Origin: Herbiconiux sp. SALV-R1
GTDB taxonomy: Bacteria; Actinomycetota; Actinomycetes; Actinomycetales; Microbacteriaceae
NCBI RefSeq assembly: GCF_013113715.1
Contig: NZ_CP053344.1
Location: 2,294,001-2,358,000 of the forward strand
Direction: 5' to 3'
Length of the DNA: 64,000 nucleotides
Below, piece by piece: positions 16,933-24,905 of this stretch; positions within the stretch are counted from its first letter, which is position 1; every line of letters begins with the position of its first letter. Made by a program: the position numbers and the translations under genes. Under the pieces are notes generated by a model that was not told where the DNA came from, ran no database searches, and worked only from the letters and a program-made list of their open reading frames with translations.

Positions 16933-17577
16933 ATGGCACACCTCCTCCACCTCGACTCCTCCGCCGATCCGGAGCGTTCTCGATCACGGTCGATCACGCG
17001 CGCCTTCGCCGAGGGCTGGCTCAGCGCGGCGCCGGGCAACACGGTCACCCATCGCGATCTTCACCGCGACCCGCTCCCCCACATCCCCGACGCGGCGCTG
17101 CACTGGCCCGCACGTCTCCGCCCACCGGGCTCGGTGCCGCCCGCCGACGCCGAAGCGCTGCAGGAGTCGCTGATCGCCGAACTGATCGCCGCCGACGCCG
17201 TCGTCGTCGGAGCCCCGATGTACAACTACTCCCTGCCGTCGTCGCTCAAGGCATGGGTTGACTACATCCACGTGCCGGGCGTCACCGCCCCCTTCGACGT
17301 CGACTCGCAGCCGCTGAAGGGCAAGCCCGCCGTGATCGTCACCGCCCGCGGCGCCTCCTACGACGTCGGTTCGCCCACCGAGGGCTGGGACCACACGGTG
17401 CCCCCGTTGCAGCTCATCCTCGGCACGTCCCTCGGCATGGAGGTCACCGTCGTCGCCACGAGCCTCACCCTCGCCGACTCCGTCGCCGCGCTCGCGGCCG
17501 AGCTCCTGCGCTCAGAGGCCGAGCTCGAGTCCGCCCTCGCGGAGGCCGCGGAGCTGGGGGCGCGTCTGGGCGCCTGA
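16933..17577 (+). CDS. azoR: FMN-dependent NADH-azoreductase
   Basis: 214 residues, flavodoxin-like fold of the AzoR family. Visible are the phosphate-binding start LLHLDSSADPERSRSRSIT, the FMN-contacting APMYNYSLPSSLKAW (about residues 94-108), TARGASYD and the C-terminal helix. Family members reduce azo dyes and quinones with NADH through bound FMN in homodimers. It lies 51 bases after the dienoyl-CoA-reductase-like gene in the same direction, but it has no obvious role in that pathway and may have its own promoter. Confidence 0.86.
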   Translation: MAHLLHLDSSADPERSRSRSITRAFAEGWLSAAPGNTVTHRDLHRDPLPHIPDAALHWPARLRPPGSVPPADAEALQESLIAELIAADAVVVGAPMYNYSLPSSLKAWVDYIHVPGVTAPFDVDSQPLKGKPAVIVTARGASYDVGSPTEGWDHTVPPLQLILGTSLGMEVTVVATSLTLADSVAALAAELLRSEAELESALAEAAELGARLGA

Positions 17578-17608
17578 GCGGCAGGCGCGCGGAGCGCCGA
17601 TGCGGCTC

Positions 17609-17634
17609 GCGCGTACTCCTCCGGGAGTACGCGC
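17609..17634 (+). terminator. 11-bp perfect hairpin after azoR
   Basis: Arms GCGCGTACTCC (17609-17619) and GGAGTACGCGC (17624-17634) enclose a four-base loop. There is no U tract. It sits between the azoreductase stop and the histidine-kinase start and most likely ends the upstream transcript. Confidence 0.5.
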
Positions 17635-17706
17635 TGCGCGGCGGGTGTTCCGGATGCGCTTCCGGGGGACGACGCCCGCCCGGTGGGCTGAGGTTACGAT
17701 CGACGC

Positions 17707-19011
17707 ATGCCGCATCCGGACGAGCGTCTTCCGGCCGCCGCCACCGTGTGGCCGCGGTTCCGGCTGGGCGGGCCGCTCACGCTGTGGTTGCCGGTGGTCG
17801 TGTCGTTCGTCGTGCAGGTGCCGGCGGCGCTGCTGCGCTGGCACGCGCGGGCGCTGGTGTCGAGCTTCGACGACGATCCGGTGCGCTTCACGGCGCGGCT
17901 CGTGCTCGCCCTGATCGGACCGGTGGCGCTGGTGTTCGCCCGGCGGTTCCCGGGGCCGGTGGTGGCGGTGGTGGTGGCCGCAGCATCCGGATACGTGCTC
18001 GTGACCTCGGGAGACGCGGCGCCGCCCTACATCGCCCTGGCGTTCGCCGTGATCGGGGCCGTCGTGCGCGGGGCGCGCCTGTGGGCATGGATCTCGCTCG
18101 GCGTCGGCTGGGCCGTCACGCTCGCGGCCGGCATCGCGCTGCGGGTGCCCTGGCAGCCGGCGCTCGTGGTGGCGGTGTCGCTGGCGCTGGTGCTGTTCGT
18201 GGCGATCGGGGAGAGCATCCGGTCGCGTCGTCGCCGTTGGGACGAAGCGCGGCGGCTCGCCGAGGAGCAGCGCCGCTCGGAGGCGCAGGCCGAGCGGATG
18301 CGCATCGCCCGCGAACTCCACGACGTGCTCGCGCATTCGCTCAGCCAGATCAGCGTGCAGGCCGGAGTGGGGCTGCACCTGCTCGAGTCGCGGCCGGAGG
18401 AGGCGGCGAAGGCGCTGGCCGACATCAAGGCGACGAGCCGGTCGGCGCTTGAGGAGGTGCGGTCGGTGCTCGGGGTGTTGCGGGACGGCGGCGGGCCGGC
18501 AGGTTCCGCTCCTCAGGAAGTGCCGCTCGTGCCCGCACCCGATCTGGGGCGGCTCGACGAGCTGCTCGACTCGGTGCGGTCGCAGGGGCTCGAGGTCGAG
18601 GCATCCGTCGATCCTGCGGCGCGGTCGGCCTCCGCCGGGGCGCAGCTCGCGATGTACCGCATCGTGCAGGAGTCGCTGACGAACGTGGTGCGGCACTCGG
18701 AGGCTGGTCGGGCCGCGGTGTCGATCGCGGTGACGGATGCGGGGTACCGGGTGTCGGTCGACGATCCGGGGCCCGCGCGGGAGGGGTCGGGGCCTGGGGG
18801 GTCGGGGTCTGGGTCTGGGTCTGGCGGGCCCGGGTCTGGGTCTGGCGAAACGGGGTCTGGCGGGGCGGCGTCGGGCGGGGCGGGGCGTGGGGTGCTCGGG
18901 ATGCGGGAGCGGGCCGAACTGCTCGGCGGCCGCTTGTCGGCGGGGCCGGTCGCGGAGGGTTCGGGGTTCCGTGTCGTCGCGGAGCTGCCCGAGCGGAGGG
19001 GCACGTCATGA
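17707..19011 (+). CDS. NarL-type sensor histidine kinase with Gly/Ser-rich insert
   Basis: 434 residues. Several membrane helices occupy residues 18-175; the HisKA_3 dimerisation box RIARELHDVLAHSLSQI carries the phospho-accepting His at about residue 205. The HATPase has the N box (VQESLTNVVRHSEAG) and G box (RGVLGMRERAELLGG). Between them, at the ATP lid (18780-18890), is a stretch of about 35 Gly/Ser residues encoded by hexanucleotide repeats (ggg tct variants). The gene overlaps the response-regulator start (ATGA). The stimulus is unknown. Confidence 0.88.
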   Translation: MPHPDERLPAAATVWPRFRLGGPLTLWLPVVVSFVVQVPAALLRWHARALVSSFDDDPVRFTARLVLALIGPVALVFARRFPGPVVAVVVAAASGYVLVTSGDAAPPYIALAFAVIGAVVRGARLWAWISLGVGWAVTLAAGIALRVPWQPALVVAVSLALVLFVAIGESIRSRRRRWDEARRLAEEQRRSEAQAERMRIARELHDVLAHSLSQISVQAGVGLHLLESRPEEAAKALADIKATSRSALEEVRSVLGVLRDGGGPAGSAPQEVPLVPAPDLGRLDELLDSVRSQGLEVEASVDPAARSASAGAQLAMYRIVQESLTNVVRHSEAGRAAVSIAVTDAGYRVSVDDPGPAREGSGPGGSGSGSGSGGPGSGSGETGSGGAASGGAGRGVLGMRERAELLGGRLSAGPVAEGSGFRVVAELPERRGTS

Positions 19012-19694
19012 TCAGGATCGCGCTCGCCGACGATCAGCAGCTCATCCGTGCCGGCTTCCGGGCCCTGCTCGACTCGGAGCCCGATTTCACCGTGGTCGGT
19101 GAGGCCGGATCGGGAACGCAGGCGGTCGAGCTCGTGCGCGCTCAGCGGCCCGACGTGCTGCTGATGGACATCAGGATGCCCGACGGCGACGGACTCTGGG
19201 CGACCGAGCAGATCACCGCCGATCCCGAGCTCGAGGCCACCCGCATCGTGATCGTCACGACCTTCGAGCTCGACGAGTACGTGGGGCGGGCGATCCGGGC
19301 GGGGGCGAGCGGGTTCCTCGTGAAGCACACCGAGCCGGTGGAGCTGATCAGGGCGGTGCGGGTGGTCGCCGAGGGCGACGCACTGCTCAGCCCCGGGGTG
19401 ACGCGAAGGTTGCTCGAGCGGGTCGCTCAGGGCGAGGGGCTGGGCGAGCCGCCCGACGCTGCGCCGCATCCCGCCGCTGCCGACCTCCTCTCCGTTCTCA
19501 CGGGGCGCGAGCGGGAGGTGCTCGCCCTCGTGGGTCGCGGTCTCACCAACGAGGAGATCGGTGAGGCACTCTTCCTCAGCCCCCTGACGGCCAAGACGCA
19601 CGTGTCGCGCATCATGACGAAGCTCGGTGCGCGCGATCGGGTGCGGCTCGTCATCGTCGCCTATGACGCGGGGCTGGTGGCGCCCGGCCCGTGA
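19008..19694 (+). CDS. LuxR/NarL-family response regulator
   Basis: 228 residues. Receiver domain: acidic pair in ALADDQQ (residues 4-10), phospho-acceptor Asp in LLMDIRMPDGDG (about residue 54), Thr in VIVTTFELDEYV and Lys in GFLVKHTEP. A LuxR HTH domain ends the protein (LTGREREVLALVGRGLTNEEIGEALFLS segments, then KTHVSRIMTKLGARDRV). It is translationally coupled to the preceding kinase and is its likely phospho-transfer partner. The regulated genes are unknown; the SHOCT gene next door is a candidate. Confidence 0.92.
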   Translation: MIRIALADDQQLIRAGFRALLDSEPDFTVVGEAGSGTQAVELVRAQRPDVLLMDIRMPDGDGLWATEQITADPELEATRIVIVTTFELDEYVGRAIRAGASGFLVKHTEPVELIRAVRVVAEGDALLSPGVTRRLLERVAQGEGLGEPPDAAPHPAAADLLSVLTGREREVLALVGRGLTNEEIGEALFLSPLTAKTHVSRIMTKLGARDRVRLVIVAYDAGLVAPGP

Positions 19695-19850
19695 GCGGCG
19701 ACGCCCGATCCCCCGTCCCGATTGGGTGCATCCCGTGGGCGTACACGGCCCGCTGCAGGTGTCACCCGCCGGCGGATTCGCTGCCGCGGCGTCTGAGCGA
19801 CTCTGGGTGCAAGCGGTTCCGCCGGAACCCGAAACCGAAAGAAGTCGATC

Positions 19851-20189
19851 GTGTTGAGCTCTCTCGTCATCGCATCCTCTGCGGCTGTCGCCGCGCATCC
19901 TGGACCCTTCGGCCACGCGTGGGGGTGGGGCGGCGGTGGTCCGGGATTCCTGTTCCTGCTCATCCCGCTGTTCTGGATCGCCGTGATCGCCATCCTGTTC
20001 GCGACCGTCGGGCGGCGTTGGCGTCGGGCCGCGTGGGCGCAGCGGGTCGGCGCCGACCAGCCGGGTCGGCGTGCCGAGGCCACCCTTGCCGAGCGTTTTG
20101 CGCAGGGCGACATCGACGAGGTGGAGTACCGGGCGCGGCTCGAGGTGATCCGCGCGAACAATCCGGTGCCGCAGTACCCCGGGCGGTGA
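19851..20189 (+). CDS. SHOCT-domain membrane protein
   Basis: 112 residues from GTG 19851. A short hydrophobic N-terminus, a Gly/Trp-rich stretch (HAWGWGGGGPG) and one membrane helix (FLFLLIPLFWIAVIAILF, about residues 33-50) precede a basic linker and a C-terminal SHOCT motif (LAERFAQGDIDEVEYRARLEV). SHOCT segments are short oligomerisation modules found in many actinobacterial proteins. It may be a target of the adjacent two-component system. Confidence 0.7.
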   Translation: MLSSLVIASSAAVAAHPGPFGHAWGWGGGGPGFLFLLIPLFWIAVIAILFATVGRRWRRAAWAQRVGADQPGRRAEATLAERFAQGDIDEVEYRARLEVIRANNPVPQYPGR

Positions 20190-20284
20190 GGCGTTCCGGA
20201 CAGGTCGCGGCGTGATTCTGCCATTCCCGCGTGGGGCGGGCGGATGCGCGGGCTGGGGTGGTGCGGTGCCGTCAGACTTTCCCC

Positions 20285-21244
20285 ATGGTCGATAAGCAGC
20301 ACACCCTCCCTGTCGCGTCCGCTGTTGGGTCTGGGTCTCGGTCTGGGGACCAGCCGGGATCGCCGATGTTGCCGCAGAGCCCGTCGTGTGTGGCGGCGCT
20401 CGAGGTGGCGCGGAACTACCACTCGGACGCGATGCTGAACCACGGCATCCGTTCGTATCTGTGGGCGGTGGAGCTCGCCCGAAAGGAGGGGCTCGTCGTC
20501 GATGACGAGCTCCTCTTCGTCTCGGCGGTGCTCCACGACATCGGGCTCTCGCCGGCTTTCGACAACCGAGATCTCTCGTTCGAGTACGCGGGCGGCGAGG
20601 TCGCGTGGGTCTTCGGTGCCGGTGCCGGCTGGGCGCCCGTACGCCGTCGACGTGCCGCCGAGATCGTCGTGCGGCACATGGCCGACGAGGTCTCGCCCCA
20701 TGACGACCCCGAGGGCTACCTCCTCTGCGAGGCCACCGGCCTCGACATCTCGGGCCGTGGTGCCGAGCGCTGGTCTCCGGAGTACCGGACGGCGGTGGTG
20801 GCGGCCTTCCCGCGCCTCGACCTCGCCGCCGAGTTCCTGTCGTGCTTCGAGGCCCAGGCTGCGGCCAAGCCCGCTTCCTCGCCCGCGACCGCCCTCACCA
20901 GCGGCCTCGCGGCCCGCCTCGCCACCAACCCGCTCGATGCCGTTTCCCGCGATGCGGGTTCCCGCGATGCGCATCCGGGCCACGCCGACCCGGGCCCCAG
21001 GGACGCGGGCCGCGCCCACCCCGACCACACAGACGCGGGCCACACTGCCGCGGGTCACGCCGACCCCGACCACACGGACGCCGGCCACACTGCCGCGGGT
21101 CACGCCGACCCCGACCACACAGACGCGGGCCACACTGCCGCGCGTCACGCCGACCCCGACCACACGAACGCCGGCCACACTGCCGCGCGTCACGCCGACC
21201 CCGACCACACAGACGCGGGCCAGACTGCCGCGGGAACACGCTGA
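20285..21244 (+). CDS. HD-domain protein with minisatellite-encoded C-terminal tail
   Basis: 319 residues from ATG 20285. Residues 40-190 form an HD-type fold: HGIRSYLWAVEL, AVLHDIGLSP (the HD metal pair at about residue 88) and a later RHMADEVSP. Relatives are putative metal-dependent phosphohydrolases, often annotated as cyanamide-hydratase-like HD proteins. The C-terminal 75-odd residues are five tandem copies of a 15-residue unit with core DPDHTDAGHTAA, rich in His and Asp. The tail is not part of the fold and could bind metal or simply be neutral repeat expansion. Confidence 0.72.
   Translation: MVDKQHTLPVASAVGSGSRSGDQPGSPMLPQSPSCVAALEVARNYHSDAMLNHGIRSYLWAVELARKEGLVVDDELLFVSAVLHDIGLSPAFDNRDLSFEYAGGEVAWVFGAGAGWAPVRRRRAAEIVVRHMADEVSPHDDPEGYLLCEATGLDISGRGAERWSPEYRTAVVAAFPRLDLAAEFLSCFEAQAAAKPASSPATALTSGLAARLATNPLDAVSRDAGSRDAHPGHADPGPRDAGRAHPDHTDAGHTAAGHADPDHTDAGHTAAGHADPDHTDAGHTAARHADPDHTNAGHTAARHADPDHTDAGQTAAGTR
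21014..21238 (+). repeat. 45-bp in-frame tandem repeat, five copies
   Basis: The word GACCACAC recurs exactly every 45 bases at 21023, 21068, 21113, 21158 and 21203. Copies 1, 3 and 5 share ACAGACGCGGGC while copies 2 and 4 read ACGGACGCC or ACGAACGCC, so a 90-bp higher-order period is visible. It lies wholly inside the HD-domain gene. Confidence 0.95.
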
Positions 21245-21347
21245 CACCGCGCGCTCTCGATAGACGTCGCACGAGCGCAGCTGCGCCGCCAACCGCGTCA
21301 CCACCAACAAGCCCATTGCGCCGCCGACCACACCACGGGCATCACAA

Positions 21348-21404
21348 GGGACTGCTGAAGGTCTTGGTGACTCTTTGACCTGCCCCACGGCTTGGTTACC
21401 AGTT
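21348..21404 (+). repeat. Left inverted repeat of the IS3 element
   Basis: Pairs with 22613-22669. Starts GGGACTGCTGAAGG and ends in GGTTACCAGTT; it overlaps the last codons of orfB by two bases. Confidence 0.85.
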
Positions 21405-22278
21405 AGCTCGTGGCAATCAGGCGTGGGATGGATGGTAGTTCCGAGCGTAGTTCGAACTCGATCGGGGTGAGGTAGCCGACGCTGGAGTGGCGTCGGCGGC
21501 GGTTATAGAAGATCTCGATGTACTCGGATATCGCGTTTGCGAGCTCGACCCGGGTGGCCCATTTCTTCCGGTCGAGGAGCTCGATCTGCATCGAGGACCA
21601 GAACGATTCCATCATCGCGTTATCGAGGCCGTCTCCGACGGTTCCGAACGAGGGCATGAGCCCGGCGGAGCGGATCTTGTCGCCGAACGCCCAAGAGGTG
21701 AACTGGGTTCCGTGGTCGGCGTGAACGACCCCGCCAGGCTTCGGGTCGCGGTTCTTCAACGCCATGTCGAGAGCGTTGATGACCAGACGGGTGTCGGGGC
21801 TGGAGTCGATGGACCAACCCACGATTCGCCGACTGTAGGTGTCGAGCACGCAGCAGCAGTAGAGCCGGCCCTCCCTCGTGGGATGCTCGGTGATGTCCGT
21901 GACCCAGAGCTCGTTCGGGCCGGCCCGGTTGAACTTCCGGTTCACGAGATCATCAGACGTCACGATCCCGCGCAGCCGCTTCACTCTGGCAGGGCCAGGG
22001 AGCCCGGAATGGCCGGCATCGTGCATCAGGAGGAACGTGAGTCGGCTGCTGACGTTTACGCCCAAACCCATGGTGAGTTCGGCATGCACGCGCCGATACC
22101 CGTAGGTGCCGCGGGACGCCGTGTGGACTTCTTGCATCAGGCCGGTGAGCCATTGACGTCGCATCTTCGTCGGGGCCAGGGGCCGGTGTTTATATCGGTA
22201 GTAGCCGGGTTTGCTCACCCCGAGCACCCGGCAGCATGTGAGCACGGGGTGCCCGGCGGCGACGAGGGTGTCGATCAC
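21403..22278 (-). CDS. IS3-family transposase OrfB (DDE integrase core)
   Basis: 291 residues from the GTG at 22278. An N-terminal HTH_21 region (SRGTYGYRRVHAEL) precedes an rve integrase core. The catalytic triad is complete: Asp in WVTDITEH, Asp in VVHADHGTQF and Glu in AMMESFWSS, with 35 residues between the last two. The C-terminal YIEIFYNRRRRHSSVGYLTP is diagnostic of IS3-family enzymes. The start overlaps the orfA stop (GTGA), and an AAAAG run just upstream (22288-22294 region) would allow the usual -1 frameshift to give OrfAB. OrfB looks intact. Confidence 0.93.
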   Translation of the reverse strand: MIDTLVAAGHPVLTCCRVLGVSKPGYYRYKHRPLAPTKMRRQWLTGLMQEVHTASRGTYGYRRVHAELTMGLGVNVSSRLTFLLMHDAGHSGLPGPARVKRLRGIVTSDDLVNRKFNRAGPNELWVTDITEHPTREGRLYCCCVLDTYSRRIVGWSIDSSPDTRLVINALDMALKNRDPKPGGVVHADHGTQFTSWAFGDKIRSAGLMPSFGTVGDGLDNAMMESFWSSMQIELLDRKKWATRVELANAISEYIEIFYNRRRRHSSVGYLTPIEFELRSELPSIPRLIATS

Positions 22279-22572
22279 CGGGTGAATCCTTTTGGGTGGG
22301 GCTTGTCCTCCCCGAGCAGCGTGGCCGCAGTCCGCAGGATGGCGACTTCTTCCTCAAGCTCACGGATGCGTTTCCGAGCCGCGCGAAGCTGCGCATTCTC
22401 GGTCGTCGACGTTCCCTGGATCTCGCCGCGATCGATGCGGTCCTGGCGCACCCAATTACTTAGGCCACCGGCGCTGACTCCAAAGGTCATGGGCGACGTC
22501 CGAGACGCGACGACCCGACTTCACGAGCGCAACCGCTCGCGCCCGGAACTCGGCTGGATAGGGCTTTGGCAT
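22275..22572 (-). pseudogene. IS3-family OrfA, broken by a one-base insertion
   Basis: The expected start is the ATG at 22572 (MPKPYPAEFRARAVALVKSG). After VSDVAHDL the frame shifts at a T run (CCTTTGG on the minus strand, 22482-22484 on plus). Removing one T would continue as GVSAGGLSNWVRQDR and on through the leucine-zipper part to the stop at 22275. As read, the first frame stops within 11 codons. Without OrfA (the HTH/leucine zipper that binds the ends) this copy is probably immobile by itself, though a second copy elsewhere could mobilise it. A sequencing error is the alternative. Confidence 0.82.
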
Positions 22573-22612
22573 GATCAGAGCCTTTCAGTTCAAGCACTGA
22601 TCACCACAGCAA

Positions 22613-22669
22613 AACTGGTAACTAATCCGTGGGGCAGGTCAAGGAGTCACCCAAACTCTCAGCAGTCCC
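22613..22669 (-). repeat. Right inverted repeat of the IS3 element
   Basis: Reverse complement of the left end with about seven mismatches over 57 bases. It is followed directly by the CAA duplication. Confidence 0.85.
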
Positions 22670-22672
22670 CAA

Positions 22673-22910
22673 GACGTGCCCGACAGCGTCACCGCCCGCA
22701 CCGGTGGAGGCACCCGCGTGGCATCGCGATCGCATCCCGGCGTGCACTCACCGCGGCATGGGATCGCATCGCAAGACACACACACGGCGCCATTGCGAAC
22801 ACATCGCAGAACGCACACACGGCAGCACCGCGACCACATCCCAGGCGCAGCCGGGTGGCATCCCCCACCCCCGGCTGGCGGAGGACGGCGCGGCTAGGAA
22901 CGAGGTGGAG
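22673..22910. other. Non-coding stretch right of the IS
   Basis: About 240 bases with C/A-rich, loosely repeated words (CACACACGGC twice, GCATCGC several times). No convincing gene, terminator or RNA was recognised. Confidence 0.5.
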
Positions 22911-24839
22911 TCAGAACGGCGGAGGGTCGTCGTCGTTGGTGAAGCGTGGGGACGAGGGTGAACGCGTTGTGAGTCGAGCGAGAGCGCTCGGTGGGGTGCC
23001 GCGGCGGCCCGGGAGCGCACCGTGGAGGAAGGTACGGCGGTGACCGATGCGCGACTCAGACTCGGCGTAGGCGGGACGGTCTGGGGTGAGGCGGAATACG
23101 GGTCGCGGGCGCGACGGATCGGCACCAGAGTGACGTGGGTTGGTGCTGGGGGCGGACGGTGCGGTGAGGGTCAGGGATGTTTCTGACCCCTGCGACGGAC
23201 CGGGCGGCGGTGCCGGCCGTGGGGCGAGGCGGCTCGGTGGGGTGGTGGTGTGGAGGGAGCCGGAGGGAGTGGTCCAGGTGAGGGCTCGGGAGCCTGAGGG
23301 GTGCTGGGCGACCGACCAGCCGGGGCTGTGCTTGAGGTGGTGGTGGCGGGGGCAGAGGTGGGCGAGGTTGCCGGGGTCGGTGGTTCCGCCGTCTTCCCAG
23401 GCGAGGGTGTGGTCGAGTTCGCAGTGGTCGGCGGAGCGGGAGCATCCCGGGAAGCGGCAGGTGCGATCGTCGTGCTGGAGGAGGGTGCGAAGGGATGCGG
23501 GCGGGACGTAGCGCGTGCGGCCGAAGCTCAGCGGCGCGCCCGTCGCGCGGTCGCGCACGAGTTCGAGCACAGAGGTGGCTCGTGCGGCGAGGTGACGGGC
23601 GGAGGTGGCGTCGATGGGGCCGTATCCGAGCAGGTCGGCGGGGGTGTCTGCGGCGCCGGAGAGGGTCTCGGCCGGGATCGTGACGACGACGGTGGGGGTG
23701 ATGCGTGGTCGGCGTGCCGTTAGTCGCGGGCCGACGGCGCTCGGGGGCGAAGCGGGGTCGCCGCGTCGAGGTGAGGAACCCGTGGGTGCGCCGGTGCCGC
23801 CGGTGGTGTGTGGGCTCAGGGCGAGTTCGCGGGAGAAGGGATGGCCGACCTCGTGGGCGCCGAGGGCGGGAGAGCAAGAGGCGGGTGCCCCGGAGGCGGG
23901 AGCGCCGACGGCGGGTGGGCCAGAAGTAGGCGCAGTGGCAGCGCAGGGAGTGGCGGTGCTGGGAGAGTCAGAGACGAGAGAGCAAGAGGCGGGTGCCCCG
24001 GAGGCGGGAGCGCCGACGGCGAGTGGGCCAGAGGTAGGCGCGGTGGCAGCACAGGGAGCGGCGGTGCAGGGGGCGGGGTCGAGGAGGAGGTCGCGGAGGA
24101 CGTCGGAGCGGAGTTGGAGGTGGGTTCGGGGTTCGTCGGGGCCGCGGAGGCTGCGGGCGGTGCGGTCGAGGAGGTCGTGGATGGCGAGGGCGTCGAGAGC
24201 GTCGAGGTGGTGGTGGAGGGTGGCCATGCCGTCGCGTTCGGGGTCGAGCCAGACTCCGCGGTCGGCTCGAGCCTGACGGGTGCGCTCGACGAGGGACTCG
24301 GGGTGGAGGTGCTCGCGGAGGCGTCTCGCACGCTCGTCGAAACGAGCGGGAGTGAGGGCGAGGGCGTCGGGGAGCACCGCCGCCTCGAACGTGGGGACGG
24401 CCTCGTCGGGGAGGGTGCGGGCGTGGCTGAGGAGGGCGCGTGCATGGAGGTAGGAGAGGGAGCCTGCAGCGAGGGCAGCGACAGTCGAGGGGAGGGTGGC
24501 TACGAGCGACTCGGCCTCATTGAGGAGGCGGGCGATGGTGCGCTCCGAGCGATGGGAGAGGCAGCACAGCTCGGCCGCCAGGGAGCGGCGGGCCCACTCG
24601 CGGTCGACCTCGGTGCAGCGGCGCCTCTCGGCCGACGCCGTCTGAGCGGCGAGGAGGTCGCCGAGCTCGGCAGCTCTGGCCAGGTGAGCCGTGCGTGAGG
24701 CCTCGGCACGAGCGATCTGCTGCTCGTCGGCCACCACTGCGGCGAGCGCCTCCGCATACTCGCGCCGAAGAGCGTGCTCCTCGTCGAGAGGGTGCGTCGA
24801 AGCCTCATCTGGTCGACGCGAGGCGGGTGTTGCTTCCAT
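22911..24839 (-). CDS. DUF222 / HNH endonuclease-motif protein
   Basis: 642 residues. The N-terminal about 230 residues are DUF222 (LNEAESLVATLPSTVAALAAG, SYLHARALL). The C-terminal HNH nuclease motif is CRFPGCSRSADHCELDHTL ... DPGNLAHLCPRHHHLKH with its zinc-binding cysteines and catalytic histidines (about residues 480-525). This family is present in many copies in actinobacterial genomes, often in variable spots next to mobile DNA; activity is rarely shown. The two domains are joined by a low-complexity Ala/Pro/Ser/Thr linker that contains a 36-residue duplication. The basic, proline-rich tail of about 100 residues is poorly conserved. ATG start at 24839. Confidence 0.85.
   Translation of the reverse strand: MEATPASRRPDEASTHPLDEEHALRREYAEALAAVVADEQQIARAEASRTAHLARAAELGDLLAAQTASAERRRCTEVDREWARRSLAAELCCLSHRSERTIARLLNEAESLVATLPSTVAALAAGSLSYLHARALLSHARTLPDEAVPTFEAAVLPDALALTPARFDERARRLREHLHPESLVERTRQARADRGVWLDPERDGMATLHHHLDALDALAIHDLLDRTARSLRGPDEPRTHLQLRSDVLRDLLLDPAPCTAAPCAATAPTSGPLAVGAPASGAPASCSLVSDSPSTATPCAATAPTSGPPAVGAPASGAPASCSPALGAHEVGHPFSRELALSPHTTGGTGAPTGSSPRRGDPASPPSAVGPRLTARRPRITPTVVVTIPAETLSGAADTPADLLGYGPIDATSARHLAARATSVLELVRDRATGAPLSFGRTRYVPPASLRTLLQHDDRTCRFPGCSRSADHCELDHTLAWEDGGTTDPGNLAHLCPRHHHLKHSPGWSVAQHPSGSRALTWTTPSGSLHTTTPPSRLAPRPAPPPGPSQGSETSLTLTAPSAPSTNPRHSGADPSRPRPVFRLTPDRPAYAESESRIGHRRTFLHGALPGRRGTPPSALARLTTRSPSSPRFTNDDDPPPF
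23871..24066 (+). repeat. 108-bp direct repeat inside the DUF222/HNH gene
   Basis: The word AGAGCAAGAGGCGGGTGCCC starts at 23871 and again at 23979, and the following about 85 bases match with a few substitutions. The period is 108 bp (36 codons), so the reading frame is kept. It encodes the interdomain linker. Confidence 0.9.
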
Positions 24840-24905
24840 GAGAATAAGTCAACACCATGCCACCGACATCGGGAGCGACGGAGGCGCGAACGCGAATCAG
24901 AGCGA

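Larger units (their letters stand above)
21348..22669 (-). mobile_element. IS3-family insertion sequence, about 1.32 kb
   Basis: A full-length element with orfA and orfB on the minus strand, bounded by imperfect inverted repeats of about 57 bp (21348-21404 and 22613-22669). The outer 10 bases GGGACTGCTG and the inner 29-mers starting TGACCTGCCCCACGG match best (27 of 29 in the inner part). A 3-bp direct repeat CAA flanks it (21345-21347 and 22670-22672), a normal IS3-family target duplication. Base composition is visibly lower in GC than the neighbours. An alternative reading places the tips at the inner TGA (21376/22641), but those give no target duplication. Confidence 0.88.
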
